Source: Notospermus geniculatus
Taxonomy: Eukaryota > Nemertea > Pilidiophora > Heteronemertea > Lineidae
Assembly (NCBI GenBank): GCA_002633025.1
Contig: NMRB01001630.1
Location: forward strand, 65,822-129,821
Length of the DNA: 64,000 nt
Direction of reading: 5' to 3'
Of the stretch, positions 11,820 to 23,690 are shown one piece after another. The notes below the pieces were generated by a model, which saw only the letters and a program-made list of their open reading frames with translations, was not told the DNA's origin and searched no databases. Positions within the stretch are counted from its first letter, which is position 1; every line of letters starts with the position of its first letter. Made by a program: the position numbers and the translations under genes.

Positions 11820-11990
11820 ACGCCGAAGACCGAGATAACTTGGTATCAGTCACTGCAGTTAGGTGCCCGACACTACCACTTTATTTGCTCATAATTCAGT
11901 TATTATTGGTCCGTTCGAGCTGAAATGACGTGGAGTGCAAATGAAAGAGAATTAAATTTTAGACAAATTGAGCGCTAACGCCTCCTCTCT
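11820..11990. repeat. Dispersed repeat shared with 53566-53780
   Basis: Phrases AGGTGCCCGACACT, CTCATAA(T/C)TCAGTT, TTATTGGTCCG and GAGCTGAAAT occur in the same order in both places. No inverted ends seen. Confidence 0.55.
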
Positions 11991-12060
11991 TAACCGACAG
12001 TTTAGAGACATTTTTGTTCAAAAATCGAACAAAAATACTTTCGAATTGGCTCTGTCACTG

Positions 12061-12189
12061 CACACTGGAAAAAATATTTTCTTAATTTCTTACTTTCTTG
12101 GGAGTGAGACAAGAAAATCTGTACTTTTTCTTGTGATTTTCACTCCCATTAAGAAAGTAAGAAAATAAGAAAATATTTTTTCCAGTGTG
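12061..12189. repeat. Hairpin MITE with ACACTGGAAAAAATATTTTC arms
   Basis: Near-perfect 128 bp palindrome: ACTGGAAAAAATATTTTCTT at the left and its complement at the right, with a short loop around 12115. Confidence 0.8.
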
Positions 12190-13239
12190 GGATCGACATT
12201 GTTGGAAAGGGCTTTTGCCATTGATACTATGGGCCTACTTGTTCAGTTGGCACGACACACCACCGAGAAACATTTGAGGAAATAAGTTTTACGCCAGTGT
12301 GCTTAAATGGCAGTGCTCGCCTGTTCAGAGCGTGAACGTCACGTCGCAGGGGCTTCATTGAGGATCCAAATAACGAGCGTGGTCTTGTCTATACACGGTT
12401 AAAACATTGCTTCGAAGTCCTGTATGGTTAAGGAGTAATCGCAAAATTACTAGACCCATGTCAGACCCCCTGCAAAAGACCGATTTTTGCCAATAATGGC
12501 CACAGGCGTCAAAGAGTTCAGGCAAAACCAGCAAGGAACCACCCTCCCACAAAGGGGTTTACATCTCGCTCCTCTTTATCCACTCGGTGGACCAGTTGAA
12601 GAGGAATAGCTGAAAACCCTGCTGTGGGAGGATGGCAAGGAACACGTCGTGATGAACCCGTCATCACTTCCATCCAAAGGTGTTCCATTATTGATCCTAT
12701 TATCGGAGCTGAGGCGTTCGTGTGGCCTGTCTTCGAACTAGTAACATGAGAAACAATGCCTGCGAATTCATTTGGATGAGGTCTAGCATTACCGAACTCA
12801 CATTACCGATCCCTGGGGATAATCCATTGGCGACAATATTGCTTTAAGGATGCTATTTGTCGTGTTACAGTTGGTTCTGGCCAATGTTTTAATCCTTTGG
12901 ACAACATTGGCGTAGTGTTGCCACTTGAATATTTGTATAGCCTCTCATAGTGTGAGAGCAGACATAGTACGAGAGACGATTTGGTAACAGGGCTGATCCG
13001 ATATCTCCCAAGAAAAAGTACAGTGTCGGTTGTTTCCTGTTTTGTTCGCTGAAACTACACGAAAGCCGGAATTACTCCTCCAACGCCCGCCACAAAAGTC
13101 GATTTAGAAAAAAACACGGATGCCCTCAAGTTTAAGTAAATGGCTTTTGCCAAGGTTTTCCTTTTTGTCTTATACTTGAAGAGAACGGTCTAATCTAATC
13201 CTGTTTTTTTTTGTTCCAGCGTATAGTATTATTAGCTTA

Positions 13240-14000
13240 CCTGGTGAGCTCTTACGGTGGTACAGCGTCCGTCGTCCGTTTACATGGCGCGTTTCGTAAC
13301 TGCCGGGGCTATATTGACCTGAAACTTTGTACATGTTTACCCCTAGGTCAGATAACCTAGGACACCAAGTGTTGGTCCGATTCGATTCTTGGCTTGGCTA
13401 CTAGATGGCCAAAACCGAAAGCAAAAAAGTGCAATAACTCCTGAACTACTGGCTGGATCATCTCTAAATTTTTGTCATAGGTACATCTAATAAGCCGGGA
13501 TACATGATTTATCTAACGGGGTTTTGATTTGACTTACTTTTCAAGGTGACAGAGGTCAAAGTTCAAAATTTTGCCATTTGGTGGCACGTTTCGTGGCTAT
13601 TTGACCTAGAGTCTTCTAATTTAGTGTCATTATGTATCTAGGTCCCCTCTACATGTTCAGCAATTTTCGGCATGATTCTACCTCAAAGATGGCCGCTAGG
13701 CCGCCATCTTTGAAAATGGCTTTTGGTCCATATTTCGTAAATTACTATGTTTTGACCTTGAAATTGTATGTATTTAGTTACCCTCTATGCGTACATCGAA
13801 TTTTGACCCTTTTCGACTTCAAATATGGTGGCCAGTCGGCCATCTTGAAAATGGGACTTTAGCCAATATCTCATGTTTTAAACACTAGAATGTTCTTACT
13901 TGGTATATGTATGTAGCTACCCTCTATATGTTTGCCAAATTTTCGCTCTTTTGCACTTCAAATATGGCCGCCAGACGTCCGTCTTGAAAAATGTACCTTG
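13240..14000. repeat. Degenerate direct repeat, about 135 bp period
   Basis: Three successive blocks (about 13600, 13735, 13870 onward) share TAGNTACCCTCTA, a CTTCAAATATGG core and CCATCTTGAAAATGG. They follow a GTCCGTCGTCCGTT stretch of a kind common in invertebrate dispersed repeats. Confidence 0.5.
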
Positions 14001-14789
14001 TTGGCTCATCATATGAACAATACCACAAAGAAAATGTTTCTAACTTAGAATGAGTTAAGTACCGATATGCTTACAAAAATGACAGGATTTCATTACTTCT
14101 ACCATATCAGCAACAACGTATTTGATTTTACGATAAAGAAGAAAATCGTTGGATTCTGCACCAGCTGCCTGCGGACAGCAGACGAATGTAATTCTCGGAG
14201 ATTTAGATGCATATCTTCACCTCGGGGGTCGGACAAGAGAACAACACCCCGCAGATAACAGATTATCGAGCGTTCCTAGTAGCAGAATATTGGCAAACCA
14301 TCATGTTCCTCCTGACACGTTTCCCAATATCCGCACCTCAAATCCTGCAGTGCGATTCGGGCACAGGGGGATACAACCGACCGCCTTCATTATGGTTATC
14401 ACATGGAGATCTTCATTGACCAACATGACCAACATTCAAGTGAGCAAAATCCGATCTTGTCCAAACAAGGCCATCGATTGCATCTTTAGCCTTGTCCCAA
14501 TCACGTCATCTTTTGCGTTAATGCATAAATTATAAATGAATCTGGACCCTACTTGACCCCGCCTCCAAGCCAATCACAATTCGTGAAGCAACTCGTGCGG
14601 CACTTTCTCTTCTCTTCCCGCACACATTTGTAACACGGATTGTGGTTGGCACGTTGATTAGCCTTCGCACACCGATGATTGGCTGAGACTCTGAGCTCCT
14701 CAGAAGCGGGAAATGTGATGGATTCAAACCAGGCTAGATATGGGCGTCAGGCCAGATAGACTGGTGAGAATCAGATGGCAAAATCCAGG

Positions 14790-14930
14790 CTTTAAGGCCG
14801 CGATTACATAGAGCTACATGGTCTACGCACACGCCGGTGAACAATGGCTTCACAAAGGATTCGCGACCGTGAAGTCATTGTTAATCGGCATGTCTATAGC
14901 TCTGTGTAGTCGTAGCCAAATACGTAGGCT
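14790..14930. repeat. Short foldback
   Basis: AGAGCTACATGGTCTACG near 14809 is mirrored by TCTATAGCTCTGTGTAGTCG near 14892, with GGTGAACAATGGCTTCAC and a partly matching GTGAAGTCATTGTTAATC inside. An imperfect hairpin of about 120 bp. Confidence 0.4.
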
Positions 14931-15054
14931 GCCCGCACAGAAAGTCCGATAGTGCTTTTTATACCTATCGGCGGTTTAATCTAATGGAAAAATGCGTTAT
15001 GACCAACTGCCGATAGGCGCCGGTAGCACTATCGGACTTTCTGTGCGGTCGGGC
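14931..15054. repeat. MITE with CACAGAAAGTCCGATAGTGC termini
   Basis: Left CACAGAAAGTCCGATAGTGC pairs with GCACTATCGGACTTTCTGTG on the right. A second inner pair is TACCTATCGGCGG / CCGATAGGCGCC. Confidence 0.75.
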
Positions 15055-15258
15055 CTGGAGCATACTCCGTTCATTGAATTGTCCCCTCGGATAGCTTTAT
15101 TCCACGCCCAAAGTGCGATTATTGAAACCTACCGAGGGAAAAAAATTCGCCCATGGCAATGGGGCAGGGGGAATCGGTGAATGGCCAACTACCACAAGGC
15201 ACAACGCTCATATTGTAACCTGTCTTCCGTCCGATGATCCAGCGTAGCGAACTCTTAA

Positions 15259-15563
15259 GCTTAGCGCACATGTCCGACAAAACTCAATGCGTTAGGGGTG
15301 TCTGTTAAAATCGACTGTCCTGGCTGAATGACGAGTCGACAGCGTTGGGTCAGTCGACTTTAAAAACACCCCTAACGGATCGAGTTTTGTCGGACATGTG
15401 CGCTAAGCCTTAAGCTTAGCGCACATGTCCGACAAATCTCAATGCGTTAGGGGCGTCTGTTAAAATCGACTGTCCTGGCTGAATTACGAGTCGACAGCGT
15501 TGGGTCAGTCGACTTTAAAAACACCCCTAACGGATCGAGTTTTGTCGGACATGTGCGCTAAGC
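15259..15563. repeat. Tandem dimer of a 150 bp palindromic element
   Basis: Two nearly identical units, 15259-15409 and 15414-15563, each run from GCTTAGCGCACATGTCCGAC to its complement with an inner TTAGGGGTGTCTGTTAAAATC arm. Only a few substitutions separate them (for example GGGGTG versus GGGGCG). CTTAAG lies at the junction and next to both outer ends. Confidence 0.8.
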
Positions 15564-15566
15564 CTT

Positions 15567-15710
15567 AAGCAAGGTTCATTGGCACACGGATCCGATCCGT
15601 TTCCAGTCCGTTTGCCCCTAGTTTTCCGGATACGACAACGCTGAAGTCCATTTGATAGATTTTTTACGGACATGAACCGGACCAATTCCGTGTGCCAATG
15701 AACCTTGCTT
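15567..15710. repeat. MITE with AAGCAAGGTTCATTGGCACA termini
   Basis: A 144 bp element with perfect 24 bp inverted ends that abuts the dimer to its left. Confidence 0.8.
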
Positions 15711-16049
15711 TACAATGCCGATATACAAAACCTTGGGAAAAGGGCTTCCGTATCGAAATTCTGTATCAAGTCTGTTCGCGGTGGCGAATATGCCAATTCA
15801 ATGCATTCCACATGCATAAGACATGCATGCTGTAATGGGGATCCTAGCTACGATAGAGGGCAGCACACCGAAACCAGGTCCAATACAATGGACGCCTTTT
15901 GTGTGGGAAATTGATCAGGAACGGGTTGTCAGTTTCATAGTTTTCACCACTAGTGACACCTATTTAGGCATTCGACTAGGGTCCCCACTGCGGAAGAATT
16001 AGAACGATGCTAAACCCCTTTCAGCTGACCAGGCAAGCGTACCTGAATC
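15711..16049. other. Unassigned sequence
   Basis: A Cys-containing plus frame (15705-15914) starts inside the adjacent MITE end, so it is unlikely to be a gene as drawn. Confidence 0.3.
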
Positions 16050-16313
16050 ATTTTTGAGGAGTTCTCAGATTTCCCGATGACGTAAACGAATTTCCGATAT
16101 ATACGCCGGTGTTCATCGATACGGCGATACTCTGTACCTTCCTGAGCTGTATCGCCTTTTCCGTCGCTTCTTTTGCAACATTTTTAACAAAAACGCGCTC
16201 AGTTGCGCAGAAAATGCCAGCATTCACGTCAGTTGCCTTTACAATTGTCTGGGACACCCAGTGTACCAGAGGAGAAAGTCCCAGGAATGCAAGTCCGCCA
16301 ACAATAGCCCGCT
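16050..16313 (-). CDS. Possible exon with a hydrophobic segment, function unknown
   Basis: On the minus strand an open frame follows ACAATAG and reads AIVGGLAFLGLSPLVHWVS, a plausible membrane helix. A helical basic/acidic segment follows (KNVAKEATEKAIQLRKVQ). A GTACAG at the AGGAAG boundary could be a donor. The first 85 bp match sequence near 24320-24400, and the region starts with a perfect hairpin (AACAATAGC / GCTATTGTT). It could therefore be a dispersed repeat rather than a gene. Confidence 0.25.
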
Positions 16314-16362
16314 ATTGTCTGGTTATATTCGCATGATCATGGTCTCTACCCCCCCCCCCCCC

Positions 16363-16767
16363 NNNNNNNNNNNNNNNNNNNNNNNNNNNNNNNNNNNNNN
16401 NNNNNNNNNNNNNNNNNNNNNNNNNNNNNNNNNNNNNNNNNNNNNNNNNNNNNNNNNNNNNNNNNNNNNNNNNNNNNNNNNNNNNNNNNNNNNNNNNNNN
16501 NNNNNNNNNNNNNNNNNNNNNNNNNNNNNNNNNNNNNNNNNNNNNNNNNNNNNNNNNNNNNNNNNNNNNNNNNNNNNNNNNNNNNNNNNNNNNNNNNNNN
16601 NNNNNNNNNNNNNNNNNNNNNNNNNNNNNNNNNNNNNNNNNNNNNNNNNNNNNNNNNNNNNNNNNNNNNNNNNNNNNNNNNNNNNNNNNNNNNNNNNNNN
16701 NNNNNNNNNNNNNNNNNNNNNNNNNNNNNNNNNNNNNNNNNNNNNNNNNNNNNNNNNNNNNNNNNNN
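16363..16767. other. Assembly gap bounded by C and G homopolymers
   Basis: A run of N with poly-C immediately left and poly-G immediately right. The flanks look like ends of poly-G-containing repeats rather than genes. Confidence 0.9.
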
Positions 16768-17547
16768 GGGGGGGGGGGGGAGGAGGGCTGACGCCCCCGG
16801 ATTCGACCCTGCTTCTCAGGAAGTGGAGCTTGATCTGGCCTGCACAGGCCAAGCTAAAGGGTAACGATGTGAATCTCCTTGATATTACGCCGCAGTAAAA
16901 AAAATGTCGCTTATCTTATCATTATAACCATGCCGTATAATTATTCAACTCTTGTCATTTGTGACAAGATATTGTGTTGCTGCTCAAAAACTTTCATCAC
17001 GTTGAGCTTGAATAAGACGAAGCTCATTACACTCTTCCCACACTATCTCCAAATTCCAAATCCTCCCCGCTATTGTTAAGATTGCTTTTAATATCTTGAT
17101 CGCAAATTGCTTCATTCCGGTTAAGCCTTGCAATAACTGCTGCTGAAATTCACAGCGATGAACATTCCTTGCACAAAAATCGCTTGCGGAAAAATCGCTT
17201 GCATTAGATCACAACCTTTTCCAGGACTGGGTTCTCATTGGATGAATCAAATTAATTTACCTTTTTTTTAAACAAAATGCTGTTGCTTGCATCCCAGAAA
17301 TTACTGCAACTAAAGAAACTTCATTTAGATTAAACTAGAAGTTTATTTCTCTGTGCGTTGACATTTGTGTTTTTTCCGCTTCCATTGTGAAGTCAAATGA
17401 ATTAACCCCTTGTGTCCACCATCCATCTCCCATTTCGTTTGAAACTACGTAGAATAAGGGAAACACTCGGAAACGGGAACACCGGGGCACTTTACACTTG
17501 TCCACGCTTACACTCGTCCCCAGTGTTCAGTTTGCCATAAATGTAGA
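16768..17547. other. No gene recognised
   Basis: AT-rich sequence after the gap. A short plus frame (16879-17079) has no recognised domain. Confidence 0.3.
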
Positions 17548-17947
17548 CACACTTGACACTAGCGGCGAAATATCGTGCCTCATTTCACCACTAGCGTAGG
17601 TGGAAGGCAGCCATTTTGGATTTTGCCGGCGCGCATGTAGAAATAGTTCGGTCGGCCTAATCGCACAATTCTTTCTAATTAGTATTCAGTTCATTTCTAA
17701 TACCACTTGTTATCAACACGAAGTCCTTTTAGTCTGAAAATATTCGCCTTGAACCCAACAGCACCACTTTTCAACATCATCTATCATCTAGCGTAGATGC
17801 CACTGGGTTGGCGGTGACACGGCTGGCCTGTTCACGATGGTTAAAAACCTTTACCAAAATGTAGTAATCTGCACTACTTTCAAGATGGAAACCTAGCACC
17901 TGCGCTAGTGGTGTTATAGAAGATAACGCCATCTAGTGTCAAGTGTG
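17548..17947. repeat. MITE with CACACTTGACACTAG termini
   Basis: A 400 bp element. Outer arms are CACACTTGACACTAGCGGCG and CTAGTGTCAAGTGTG. Inner arms are CACCACTAGCGTAGGTGG and CACCTGCGCTAGTGGTG. Confidence 0.7.
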
Positions 17948-18781
17948 AAATGTAGACCCACTTAACATTGGCATGATTGGCGCCAAAAGTGAAGGATCTG
18001 TGTATTCATCAATAGGGGGCGCTGTTTCACGAGGGATCCAATCATAAGCCATCGTCACAGGTTTAACCGACTCCACCGTTAAACCATCTTTCTGAATCTT
18101 GGATAAGACGAGGTGTACAAAATGTATCACTGTACATGTATATTCATACTCACGGCAGATTCCCAGCTGGGATTTTCCGAATCGGACAGCTAACGCCGTC
18201 TATTAGTGATATTTTGAGGATCGCATCAAATGAAGCAGTTTCAGAGTGCGGGGAAGGTAGTGGGTAGCGGTTTGAAACTGCGGGAGAAGTTTAGAATACC
18301 CTTAGCTTTTGCATACCTCGCACACCTAATATTCATCTCTTGCGTAAGTTCCCCACACTCCCGTTTTAAGCCATCATATCCGTTTGCACAACGTTGCTTG
18401 CCGCGATAGGGTTGTTCATTCATAAACCTGCCAGGCAATACCGCTCACCGACTACTTGTTGCGTACGTGCACAGAGTTGAATAATGTTCAGGTATGGATG
18501 AGGGGACGGTCCCTTCCTGATTGAAGCAAGCATACTGCACGCGAAATGAATCATAATGGTGATTGCATTGACTCCTGCTGCTGCGGAAATGAGATTTCGT
18601 ACCGTGAAGATAACTGAGTGACAGCTTTTGCAAATTTACAACGCACGCCGATCACCTCGATTGTCGGGGCTGGCAAAGAAAAATCAGCTAAAAAAGCTTT
18701 TGAAACGAGACTGGCAGTTTTATTTCTGCGTTCCCCTATTAAAAAGTTGTGGCTCTGTAGCCGTCTTTTGTACAGAAACAC
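17948..18781. other. Unassigned; weak minus-strand exon candidates
   Basis: Minus frames at 17939-18130 and 18551-18781 are open. At 18603-18669 a good acceptor (TTTTTCTTTGCCAG) and a GTACGA donor enclose 67 nt with one open frame. None shows a recognisable domain. Confidence 0.25.
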
Positions 18782-19663
18782 TGGGTGAGGTCAAGTATTG
18801 AGTAAAAGTGGATTGAGTTAACTTTGAGTTTACTTTGAGTTAACCTGAGCTCTTTACCCCAGATACAGGTAAACTCTGAGTAAACTCTTAGTATACCTCA
18901 GCTAACTCTAAAGTAACTATAAGATAACCCTCAGGTAACCCCTGGAAATTCCCCATATCTACACTGATTCCTTGAATCTTTACTCTGGGCCAGCATCAGT
19001 GCATACTTCATGCATGCATCACATGCGGTAGCAGTGTTAATAGCCCACAGCATACACGCATGACAAGCAAGATGGACAAGGGGAAGAATGAGAGATTTCC
19101 TTGGAGTGAGCAGAAAATGATCGAGGCTTTGAATCACCTTAGAGAACATCACAACAGGTTCAAGCAGTCTAAAAGATACCTGATAGGTCTATTCCTCAAA
19201 TATTCCATTGAATTGTCCATCCGTAAGTCGCAAATGTCTATGCACAGGTTCTCCGCTGAATGCTAGCCTCCTTTAAAGTAATTTTCAGGACTTTTTTGGG
19301 CAAGAGCATGAACTAAGACATGCATAAAAACATGCCTGACTGTTCTTCCATGCCTCCAAAACTTCACCCCAAACTTGACTTCTTTCCGAGTTAACTCTGA
19401 GTTAACACCTAGGGATTAAGATTACCCTAATGCATTTGTCCATTCGTTTTTAACAAAGATGGCTGCACTGCTCAGGTATACTTAACCCTGGGGTATAATT
19501 TAAGTAAAATTTTGAGTTTACCCAGAGTTTTTACTCTTGGTAAACTCAAGGTAAACTTTACCCTCGTTGAGAAGTCAAGTTTTGGATGTATTGGGGGTTA
19601 TCTTTACCCTAGGGTAAAAATCTCAGGGTTATCTTTACTTTACTCAAAACTTGACCTCACCCA
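18782..19663. mobile_element. Inverted-repeat transposon remnant carrying a Myb/SANT-like exon
   Basis: Ends are TGGGTGAGGTCAAGTATTGA and the complement of TGGGTGAGGTCAAGTTTTGA. Subterminal regions on both sides (18800-18950 and 19380-19650) hold many GAGTTAAC, GAGTTTAC and GGTAAAC motifs in both orientations, a candidate binding-site array. The centre carries the exon at 19060-19222. This fits an internally deleted two-gene DNA transposon, with Harbinger-like elements as one possibility. No transposase remains. Confidence 0.55.
19060..19222 (+). CDS. Myb/SANT-like DNA-binding first exon within a transposon
   Basis: The frame starts with ATG and contains RFPWSEQKMIEALNHLREH, the first helix of a Myb/SANT-like trihelix with its conserved tryptophan. 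KQSKRYLIGLFLKYSIEL follows as a second helix. It then meets CC followed by GTAAGTC, a consensus splice donor. Myb-like proteins in Harbinger-type transposons and MSANTD-type host genes share this start. Later exons are not visible in the element, so this is probably a remnant. The sequence similarity is judged by eye. Confidence 0.4.
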
Positions 19664-20992
19664 CTGAGACATAAGAAACACTACAAGACCAAGTTCATCT
19701 CAAAATTGACTACACATAGAACACACAAATACGCGTATTTTGCTTTTTGTTTCATCAAATTCGGATGAGTGGTTTGGAATATGTGTGTGAAAATGCAAGT
19801 GCTATTTTCCGTACAGGAACTCGCCAAGGTCGAAAATGCTAATTTATGCGTGATGTCATGCAGGTATAAATGAGATCAAATCTGAGCCATCCAATGTGGA
19901 GATAAAATTCATTTTCATTTACATAATTACTGAGAGACGAATTTCGGACCTGATTCTTTCAAAGCAATATTTGCGCAAGTCCATTACAGCACTATATGCA
20001 CGCTCATTATGCTAATTCCGTAGATGACGTCATCAAATTAGGCCCAACATTCTCCTCTGACCAAATCCGTTAAATATGTTATAACTTTTTAACCAGTTGG
20101 AATTTTTCAATGAAACAAAAAACATCTTGATCAGCATTAGGCCTATATCCCCTAACTTTCTTAAGCTGTAAAAAAGTAGGCGGAACTGGGACTTTAAAGC
20201 GTTACACATTTTTGTATGAGACAAGAGAAAGGGGCAGCCGAGACATGGCGCACCAACTGGGTTATTAAAACGATCGCGATTGGCCAAGACAACCGAAGGA
20301 AAGACCCGAAGTGTTACGAATGGAAGCTGGCATTATTGCGCGAGAATTTGGCACGTCGGTTTTGCGAAAAGGCACTTTCGGGCCGGGATATTCTAGGCGG
20401 CGTTCGGGAAAAAATAAAGAAAAAAGCTTTTCGATTACAAGAATCGGCGGGCGCGAGAAATTGTGAAAAATAATTTTTTTAATTTTTTGGCAAATTTCGG
20501 CATTCTCAATTCGGCGGTTTCGCGATACAAGGAATGAAAAAAGTCTGGCCTAACGACATTGAAATCCTATCATCAGGTGGCCTTCTCTCGGCTCACCTCT
20601 TCACAGACATGCCACGGTCGTCTGATTGCTTACTTTATCTTCCCCACGGTTGATTAACCTCACAGATTAAATCCTGCATTTAGAAATAGGGACATGTTTG
20701 TTTCGCAAAATCGCCCAGGGCGACATATGTGATTTCTCATTCTCTTCTATCAGATATTCTTACTTGTCGGTTCCATTCTGTTTAGTTTGCAAGGTTATAA
20801 GATATGGCATAGATCAAAGAGACAGACATGAGACGACTTGCCCTTGGTTAATCATCTTGGGTACACCTTTCTTTGAGCTGATGCTTTCCATTAGACAATC
20901 CTATTATTCGTATATCCTTGCTGACAACGTTTCTTGGCCAATGAGGTACTTGAAGTCATATCTTCATGAGAGCTACCCTCGCCTTGTCTGTC
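19664..20992. other. No gene recognised
   Basis: Includes open frames 20033-20287 (minus) and 20216-20473 (plus) without known motifs. Confidence 0.3.
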
Positions 20993-21225
20993 ACCCTTGG
21001 GTGGCGCAGTGGAAACATCGGCGCCTGCCACCACTGAGGTCGCGGGTTCGATCCCCGGTCGTGCAAGCGGCTTTATGTGGTAGAGAGGGCGATCTCTCCT
21101 CGACATCGTAGGTTTTCTCCGGGGGCTCCGGTTTCCTCCTACATATCATTAATATCGTCCAATATTGTTTGATGAGTAGCTATAATGCCCTAAGTGGGCG
21201 CTTGCACTCCTGAGATAATATTTTT
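20993..21225 (+). mobile_element. tRNA-derived SINE with conserved central domain
   Basis: A tRNA-like head has a box A (GGTGGCGCAGTGG) and a box B (GGTTCGATCCC). The body reads GGTTTTCTCCGGGGGCTCCG then GTTTCCTCC, a stretch I recall from the deeply conserved eumetazoan SINE domain of the Nin type. The tail ends TGAGATAATATTTTTTTTA. Full length is about 230 bp. Confidence 0.7.
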
Positions 21226-21645
21226 TTTACCCTCGCCGCCAATTCGCCTTTTTGTTCGAACGCGAGTCACGAAAGTCGCGTGAATGCGGCATGCTTGCAT
21301 GTGAAATAATCTGATTGATGATCGACTGTGACCATCTCTTTTTTTTCATTATCTATTTGTTGCTAACAAACTTCCTCAGTTCGTGTTTGAACAAAAATAA
21401 TACGAATCGACAGTAGGGTAGCTCTCGTGAACGAATTGACGGCTAGGATAACTCTCATGTAATGTATGGCATTTGAATTTCATGTACGATCTCGAGGTGA
21501 CGTTCTCGCCCGATATTTTAGTTTCGTCTCTGGGGTTTCTTGGGTGGCTTGTGCACCCGAGGTCCCCCACCGCCCAGATCATGCAACCCAGGGTGCGGGC
21601 GAGAGATGGTCCTTCAGACTCTTGTCAGTTGCCGTGCATGCAGTA
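21226..21645. other. Unassigned sequence
   Basis: A short repeat phrase (GTAG(A/G)G(C/A)TA(C/G)(C/A)CTC(T/G)CGTGAA type) recurs near 20970, 21415 and 21445. No gene seen. Confidence 0.3.
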
Positions 21646-21794
21646 GGGAGGTTTCGAAATCAAACGATAAACGTAAACGTTAACGACAACTTTATTTTTG
21701 TACCGGAAATGCAATGCAAAATCTGGTTAATGTGTAGTGCGAAAAATAACGTTGTCGTAAAATTTTGGTTTATCGTTTGATTTCGAAACCTCCC
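21646..21794. repeat. MITE, second copy of the AAATCAAACGATAAACGTAAA family
   Basis: Ends GGGAGGTTTCGAAATCAAAC and its complement. The core matches 3434-3583 and 30449-30597. Confidence 0.75.
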
Positions 21795-21835
21795 CAATGT
21801 TGCACTTTTTGCGACCGTATCAAGAACTGAGTCTA

Positions 21836-21933
21836 CGGCCCGTATTTTAGAATGCTCCTCAACGTAAAGGAGTTCCTCAAAGCTATTGTTCTCCTGTTGA
21901 GAACAGTAGCCTCGAGGAACTCCTTTACGTTAA
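21836..21933. repeat. Truncated GGCCGTATTTTAGAATGCTCC hairpin element
   Basis: Left end CCCGTATTTTAGAATGCTCC and arm AACGTAAAGGAGTTCCTC are mirrored by GAGGAACTCCTTTACGTTAA, where the copy stops at the TTAA that begins the next element. A relative is at 28747-28830. Confidence 0.65.
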
Positions 21934-22731
21934 GGCGGGGGGCTACCTATGCCGACTTTATTGACGCTCTTTGAAAACAAGCGTCCTAACATATTCATGA
22001 CAAAAAGTAACTAATTGATTTCAACGAAATGTTTTAGCTACAACCTTTATGCTCCCGTTCTGTGAAAGAATTGTTCATTTTGACCAATTACGATGGAGTT
22101 AATTAAGTTATAACAAGTTGTCAAAATTTGAGTTCGCAAACAATTTTGCAGACTTGGGGTGCGACACATCAGTTTCCCACATAGTCTGTAACATACAGGC
22201 GTGATGCCTGCAGGGCCTAACGATCCGTTTTTTTACGAAAGTACTTTCCATTTAATTGGTATAAACTATTTAATGCCAAAAAAGGCTCGATTTACAGTTT
22301 TTGAAATATTTCATATTCCCGGCCAACTACCCAAAAAAGGCGATCGTGTTGCCCTAGAATGCACATATGGCAATAACATCCAAAAGAAATTTTTCAAATA
22401 TATGTGTCCAAAAAAGAGAAAACTTGTTTGGGAAATTTGAAAATTTCCATACTGGTGGCAAGTTACTTCTTTGTTATGTAGATTTGCACTGTTCGCGCTC
22501 TTTCAGTAAACTCTGTTCGGCCATTTGTGACCAAAGCACCAGCGACAGAGGTGAACAATACCCGCAGTGGACACAAAAGATTTAGGGTCGGCACGTACAC
22601 TGAAGATTGGTTTTCGAAAACAGTGTATCAGGGTGATCGGATTTAATCTGAATGTGAATGAATCAGCGCACAAAGGCCAGTTCCGTGAATTGCCACTAGG
22701 GAATGAGCTCGGCTATAGGTAGCCCCCCGCC
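21934..22731. mobile_element. Non-autonomous element flanked by TTAA (piggyBac-like)
   Basis: Inverted ends GGCGGGGGGCTACCTAT and ATAGGTAGCCCCCCGCC are directly flanked by TTAA at 21930-21933 and 22732-22735. TTAA duplication is the hallmark of piggyBac-type transposition. The 798 bp interior has two short plus frames but no recognisable transposase. Confidence 0.55.
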
Positions 22732-22949
22732 TTAAAGGACCACAGTATTGCTTCGCAATCCTGCGTTACACCTACCCGCGTTAAGGGAGACCTCTATTGA
22801 TGACTTGGTAAACCACGCATGCTACTACGTGCATTGTAGTGTAATCATACATTCTCCAACACTGGGGCGAAAGGCTTAACTACAGTATTGGAGAATGGTG
22901 TCGGTGGCGCCGGCTGTCGACAGAAAGTGGCAATACCGTGGTCCTTTAA
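22732..22949. repeat. MITE, second copy of the TTTAAAGGGCCACGGTATT family
   Basis: Begins TTAAAGGACCACAGTATTGC and ends with the complement. The CCCGCGTTAAGGGAGACC and GGCGCCGGCTGTCGACA blocks match 6078-6485, without the nested insertion. Confidence 0.7.
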
Positions 22950-23261
22950 GTACGGTCTGGCAATTGGTTTTATGCATCCGTGCCAATTCCTAAACTGAGC
23001 GAGATGGCGCTTGATGGTCATGGCTGTGCCGAAGATGGCCGCCCTTCGGCCCTCCTCACCTCAGAAAAGCGGCTTCACTCTTGACATTATTCCCGTCAAC
23101 TTCAGACTTCTTGCAATCAGCGCTTCATTACCCGACACGGTTCAATCAATCTAAGGAAAAATCCTGGGCAACGTTGTTGTTGTCGACATATTCTATGGGT
23201 TTATTCACCGGCAGGAGCACCGCCATCGTAGAATATTCCTCTTTGCTACTTTCCTCCCACA
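22950..23261. other. Unassigned sequence
   Basis: Nothing recognised; a plus frame at 23081-23293 runs into the next element. Confidence 0.3.
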
Positions 23262-23690
23262 CTACTCTCCATTCCAGTTCCGAGTGGCGCTAGGTTTATC
23301 AACGATAGCTCCGCAAAGGCTGGGCCGAATTTGACATACCATACATCAATAGATTTGTCTTTTTTGGCGCTACAACCATCATCACTGTCATTTTCCCGAA
23401 AACGTGACAGAAAAAAGTTCCTTCACAAATTACAGTTTGTGTTGACGGCCGAAATGGCGGCCATTTTGAAATGACACAATGCACCGCGCACGTGTAAACT
23501 GCACTGAACACCATGGCGAAATGAAATGGGTTTTGAGAAAGGGATCCGTTACACGCGAAAAATGAAGATAGCAGAAAGATACCGGCAAGAAAGACAAGTC
23601 AATTGACGTACGTTTCGTCAGATTTGACCCAGCCGTTGCGGAGCTATCGTTGATAAACCTCGCGCCACTCAGAAGTGGAATGGAGAGTAG
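23262..23690. repeat. MITE with 73 bp inverted termini (CTACTCTCCATTCCA)
   Basis: Left arm CTACTCTCCATTCCAGTTCC then GAGTGGCGCTAGGTTTATC and AACGATAGCTCCGCAA. The right arm is the complement with few changes. Length 429 bp. Confidence 0.75.

Larger units (their letters stand above)
11392..14789. mobile_element. 3.4 kb element with long (about 340 bp) imperfect inverted termini
   Basis: Sequence 11392-11736 is repeated in inverse orientation at 14452-14789 at high but imperfect identity. Shared blocks include CACCAGTCTATCTGGCCTGA, AATCCATCACATTTCCCG, GGAGGCGGGGTCAAGTAGGG and GGCCTTGTTTGGACAAGAT. The 2.7 kb interior holds a MITE (12061-12189) and a degenerate tandem repeat (13560-14000) but no transposase frame. 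It is best read as a non-autonomous DNA transposon with long terminal inverted repeats, or as two opposed copies of a repeat. Confidence 0.6.
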
